Shown: positions 62,434 through 64,000 of the stretch, piece by piece
How positions within the stretch are numbered: the stretch's first letter is position 1
How the letters are laid out: the number at the start of each line of letters is the position of its first letter
NCBI RefSeq assembly: GCF_033097365.1
Contig: NZ_AP028461.1
Span: 6,262,001 to 6,326,000, forward strand
Direction of reading: 5' to 3'
DNA length: 64,000 nucleotides
From: Actinoplanes sichuanensis
GTDB taxonomy: Bacteria > Actinomycetota > Actinomycetes > Mycobacteriales > Micromonosporaceae
Program-made: the position numbers and the translations under genes
Notes under the pieces: generated by a model
What the model saw: only the letters and a program-made list of their open reading frames with translations
Databases searched by the model: none
Told to the model about the DNA's origin: nothing

Positions 62434-63609
62434 TCACGGCGTCGACAACGCCTCCGTGGGGGCGAGGCGCGCCGCGCGTACCGCCGGATAGAGACCGGCC
62501 ACCCCACCGATGATCAGCGTGGCCACCAGGCCGCCACCGGCCGCCCACGGCGGGATCACCCACGGCCAGCGTTGGTACGTGGCGTAACCGGCCGTCACCG
62601 CGACGCCGAGGACCACTCCCCCGGCCCCGCCGAGCGCCGACAGCAGCAACGACTCGGCGAGGAACTGCAGGCGGATCTGCCCCCGGGTGGCGCCGAGCGC
62701 CCGCCGCAGGCCGATCTCCGGCCGCCGTTCCAGCACCGAGACGACCATCGTGTTGGCCACCCCGACCCCGCCGACCAGCAGCGCCACCGCCCCGACTCCG
62801 AGGAGCAGCCCGGCGAACGCCTGACTGGTGGCCTGCTTGGCGGCGAGTGCGTCGGACGGCCGGGACACGTCGACCTCGTTCGGCGCCGACGGGTTGGCGG
62901 TGGCCGCGAGCAGCCCGCGCACGGTCTGCAGACGGGACTCGTCGGATCGTGTGTAGACGGTGGTGGCGTGCCCGTCGAAGTCCAGCCACCGGCTCGCCGA
63001 CGACCAGCCGGTCAGGGCGGCGGTGTCCAGTTCGGCGGCGAGCGGCACCGGGTCGAGGATGCCGATCACGGTGAACCGCACCCCGCCGATCACCACCTGG
63101 ATGTCCGCACCGGCGGCACCGGCACCGAGCCGTTCGGCGGCCGCCGAGCCGAGCACCACCGCGGGGAAACTCCCGGTGGCGGTGTTCAGCCAGACGCCGT
63201 CACGGATCGTGGCGCCGACCGTGCCGAGCAGGTCCTCCCGGGCCGCGTAGGCGACGATGCCACCGGTCCGTGCGGCCGGGATCTTCTCCGAGCGGTACAC
63301 CTTGGCGTCGCCGACCCGCCCGGCCGCCGAGACCTGCTCGACCCCGTCGATCCGTTCGATCATCGACTCGGCCTCCACCGGCAGTTCCGCGTCCTCGCCC
63401 AGCAGGGTCCGGCCCGGGCCGACGGTCAGCAGGTCGGTACCGAGCGCCGACAGGGTGCGGTCCAGTTCCGCCCCCGATGACGACGAGATGCCGACGACCG
63501 CGACCATCGCGGCGATGCCGATGGCGATGCCGAGCGCGGACAGCAACGCCCGCGTCGGCCGGGTGCGCAGGCCGGCGCCACCGACCCGGACCACGTCGGA
63601 GAGCCTCAT
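62434..63609 (-). CDS. MacB/FtsX-type ABC transporter permease
   Basis: A 391-residue protein with one N-terminal helix, a large exported MacB_PCD-type domain (about 45-240), and three C-terminal helices with the FtsX signature '[29 protein letters not shown]'. Proteins of this type export peptides or lipoproteins by mechanotransmission. The ATG overlaps the ATPase stop (ATGA). No MacA-like adaptor is seen, though one may lie beyond the window. Confidence 0.9.
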   Translation of the reverse strand: MRLSDVVRVGGAGLRTRPTRALLSALGIAIGIAAMVAVVGISSSSGAELDRTLSALGTDLLTVGPGRTLLGEDAELPVEAESMIERIDGVEQVSAAGRVGDAKVYRSEKIPAARTGGIVAYAAREDLLGTVGATIRDGVWLNTATGSFPAVVLGSAAAERLGAGAAGADIQVVIGGVRFTVIGILDPVPLAAELDTAALTGWSSASRWLDFDGHATTVYTRSDESRLQTVRGLLAATANPSAPNEVDVSRPSDALAAKQATSQAFAGLLLGVGAVALLVGGVGVANTMVVSVLERRPEIGLRRALGATRGQIRLQFLAESLLLSALGGAGGVVLGVAVTAGYATYQRWPWVIPPWAAGGGLVATLIIGGVAGLYPAVRAARLAPTEALSTP

Positions 63610-64000
63610 CGGATCCGTCCGTCCCGCATCAGGATCCGACGGGGTACGGCCGCCGCGATCTCCCGGTCGTGCGTGATGATCACGACTGTCGTACCGGCGG
63701 CGTTGAGTTCCACCAGCAGCTCCATCACCCCGTCACCGGCCGCCGAGTCCAGGGCCCCCGTGGGCTCGTCGGCCAGCAGCAACGCGGGCTGCCCCACCAC
63801 GGCCCGGGCGATCGCCACCCGCTGCCGCTCCCCACCGGACAGTTCGTGCGGGTCGTGTCGCAGCCGGTGCCCGAGCCCGACCCGGTCCAGTGCCCCGGCC
63901 GCCCGCCGTCGCCGTTCGCTGCGCCGTACACCCTGATAGAGCAGCCCGTCGGCGACGTTGTCGAGGGCGCTGGTCCCGGCCGCGAGGTGGAACTGCTGGA
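63606..64000 (-). CDS. ABC transporter ATP-binding protein (MacB/LolD type), C-terminal part
   Basis: The upstream part is cut by the window end. The visible 131 residues include the post-Q-loop segment '[16 protein letters not shown]', signature [14 protein letters not shown], Walker [13 protein letters not shown] and switch His in ITHDRE. It pairs with the FtsX-like permease, whose start overlaps its stop. Confidence 0.9.
   Translation of the reverse strand, partial: QQFHLAAGTSALDNVADGLLYQGVRRSERRRRAAGALDRVGLGHRLRHDPHELSGGERQRVAIARAVVGQPALLLADEPTGALDSAAGDGVMELLVELNAAGTTVVIITHDREIAAAVPRRILMRDGRIR

Overview
The window is high-GC DNA with the gene density, GTG starts and four-base ATGA overlaps typical of actinobacteria. 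The gene families (DevR/DevS pair, NNH-type NACHT protein, DUF3618 and Holin-X proteins, Tat-exported PL4 lyase, rhaSTPQ-type transporter) suggest a soil or plant-litter Micromonosporaceae such as Actinoplanes. That taxonomic call is inference. I see no rRNA, tRNA, insertion sequence, prophage or CRISPR array.

Layout. 1-6900: the end of a PLP-fold (MocR/aminotransferase) gene, a Uma2-type nuclease, a transmembrane Ser/Thr kinase, and a Holin-X/DUF3618 envelope pair. 6900-7900: a repeat-rich non-coding stretch ending in a promoter with two LacI-type operators. 7904-13956: an L-rhamnose operon (binding protein, ATPase, two permeases, isomerase). 14006-21397: a signalling island (Hpt, receiver with degenerate HD-GYP, GAF kinase, MCP, STAS and anti-sigma kinase, receiver-PAS-GAF kinase). 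21406-24383: pyruvate formate-lyase and its activase. 24401-28225: a MarR/flavin monooxygenase/CocE hydrolase/DUF3237 operon. 28287-31671: a DevR/DevS (DosR/DosS) pair with an Acg-type nitroreductase. 31754-34326: a CbiM/NikM-type ECF metal transporter. 35089-37524: phosphoketolase, divergent from 37738-42537 (NhaA, a small Cys protein, a large NACHT ATPase). 42530-54354: a plant cell-wall sugar cluster (PL4 lyase, GH31 alpha-xylosidase, sugar ABC transporter, LacI regulator, GH3 enzyme). 54533-57344: a CoA-disulfide-reductase-like flavoprotein, a maltokinase-cap-like protein and a membrane protein. 57526-61312: two acyl-CoA dehydrogenases, an SDR and a TetR regulator. 61376-64000: a four-TM putative pore-forming effector and a MacB/FtsX-type exporter cut by the window end.

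How the genes work together. The clearest story is a compact hypoxia/redox programme. DevR keeps the phosphoacceptor Asp54 and the DNA-contact residues Lys179/Lys182/Asn183 of DosR. DevS keeps the haem-ligand His and distal Tyr of DosS. A shared 16-bp motif (roughly RGGACCTTNGGCCCTN) lies upstream of four units: devR/devS, the Acg nitroreductase, pflBA, and the phosphoketolase/nhaA divergent promoter. This predicts that fermentative acetyl-group metabolism is switched on by an oxygen/NO/CO-sensing two-component system.

A second theme is plant polysaccharide use. A rhamnogalacturonan lyase, an alpha-xylosidase and a GH3 enzyme sit with a sugar transporter under a LacI repressor whose palindromic operator occurs twice. 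The separate rhamnose operon would use a product of rhamnogalacturonan breakdown. The metal transporter carries a Nur-like box and the His2/His67 ligand pattern of NikM, so nickel is its likely substrate. Possible defence or conflict genes are the NACHT ATPase and the orphan S-4TM protein. The region is also rich in in-frame and intergenic minisatellites.
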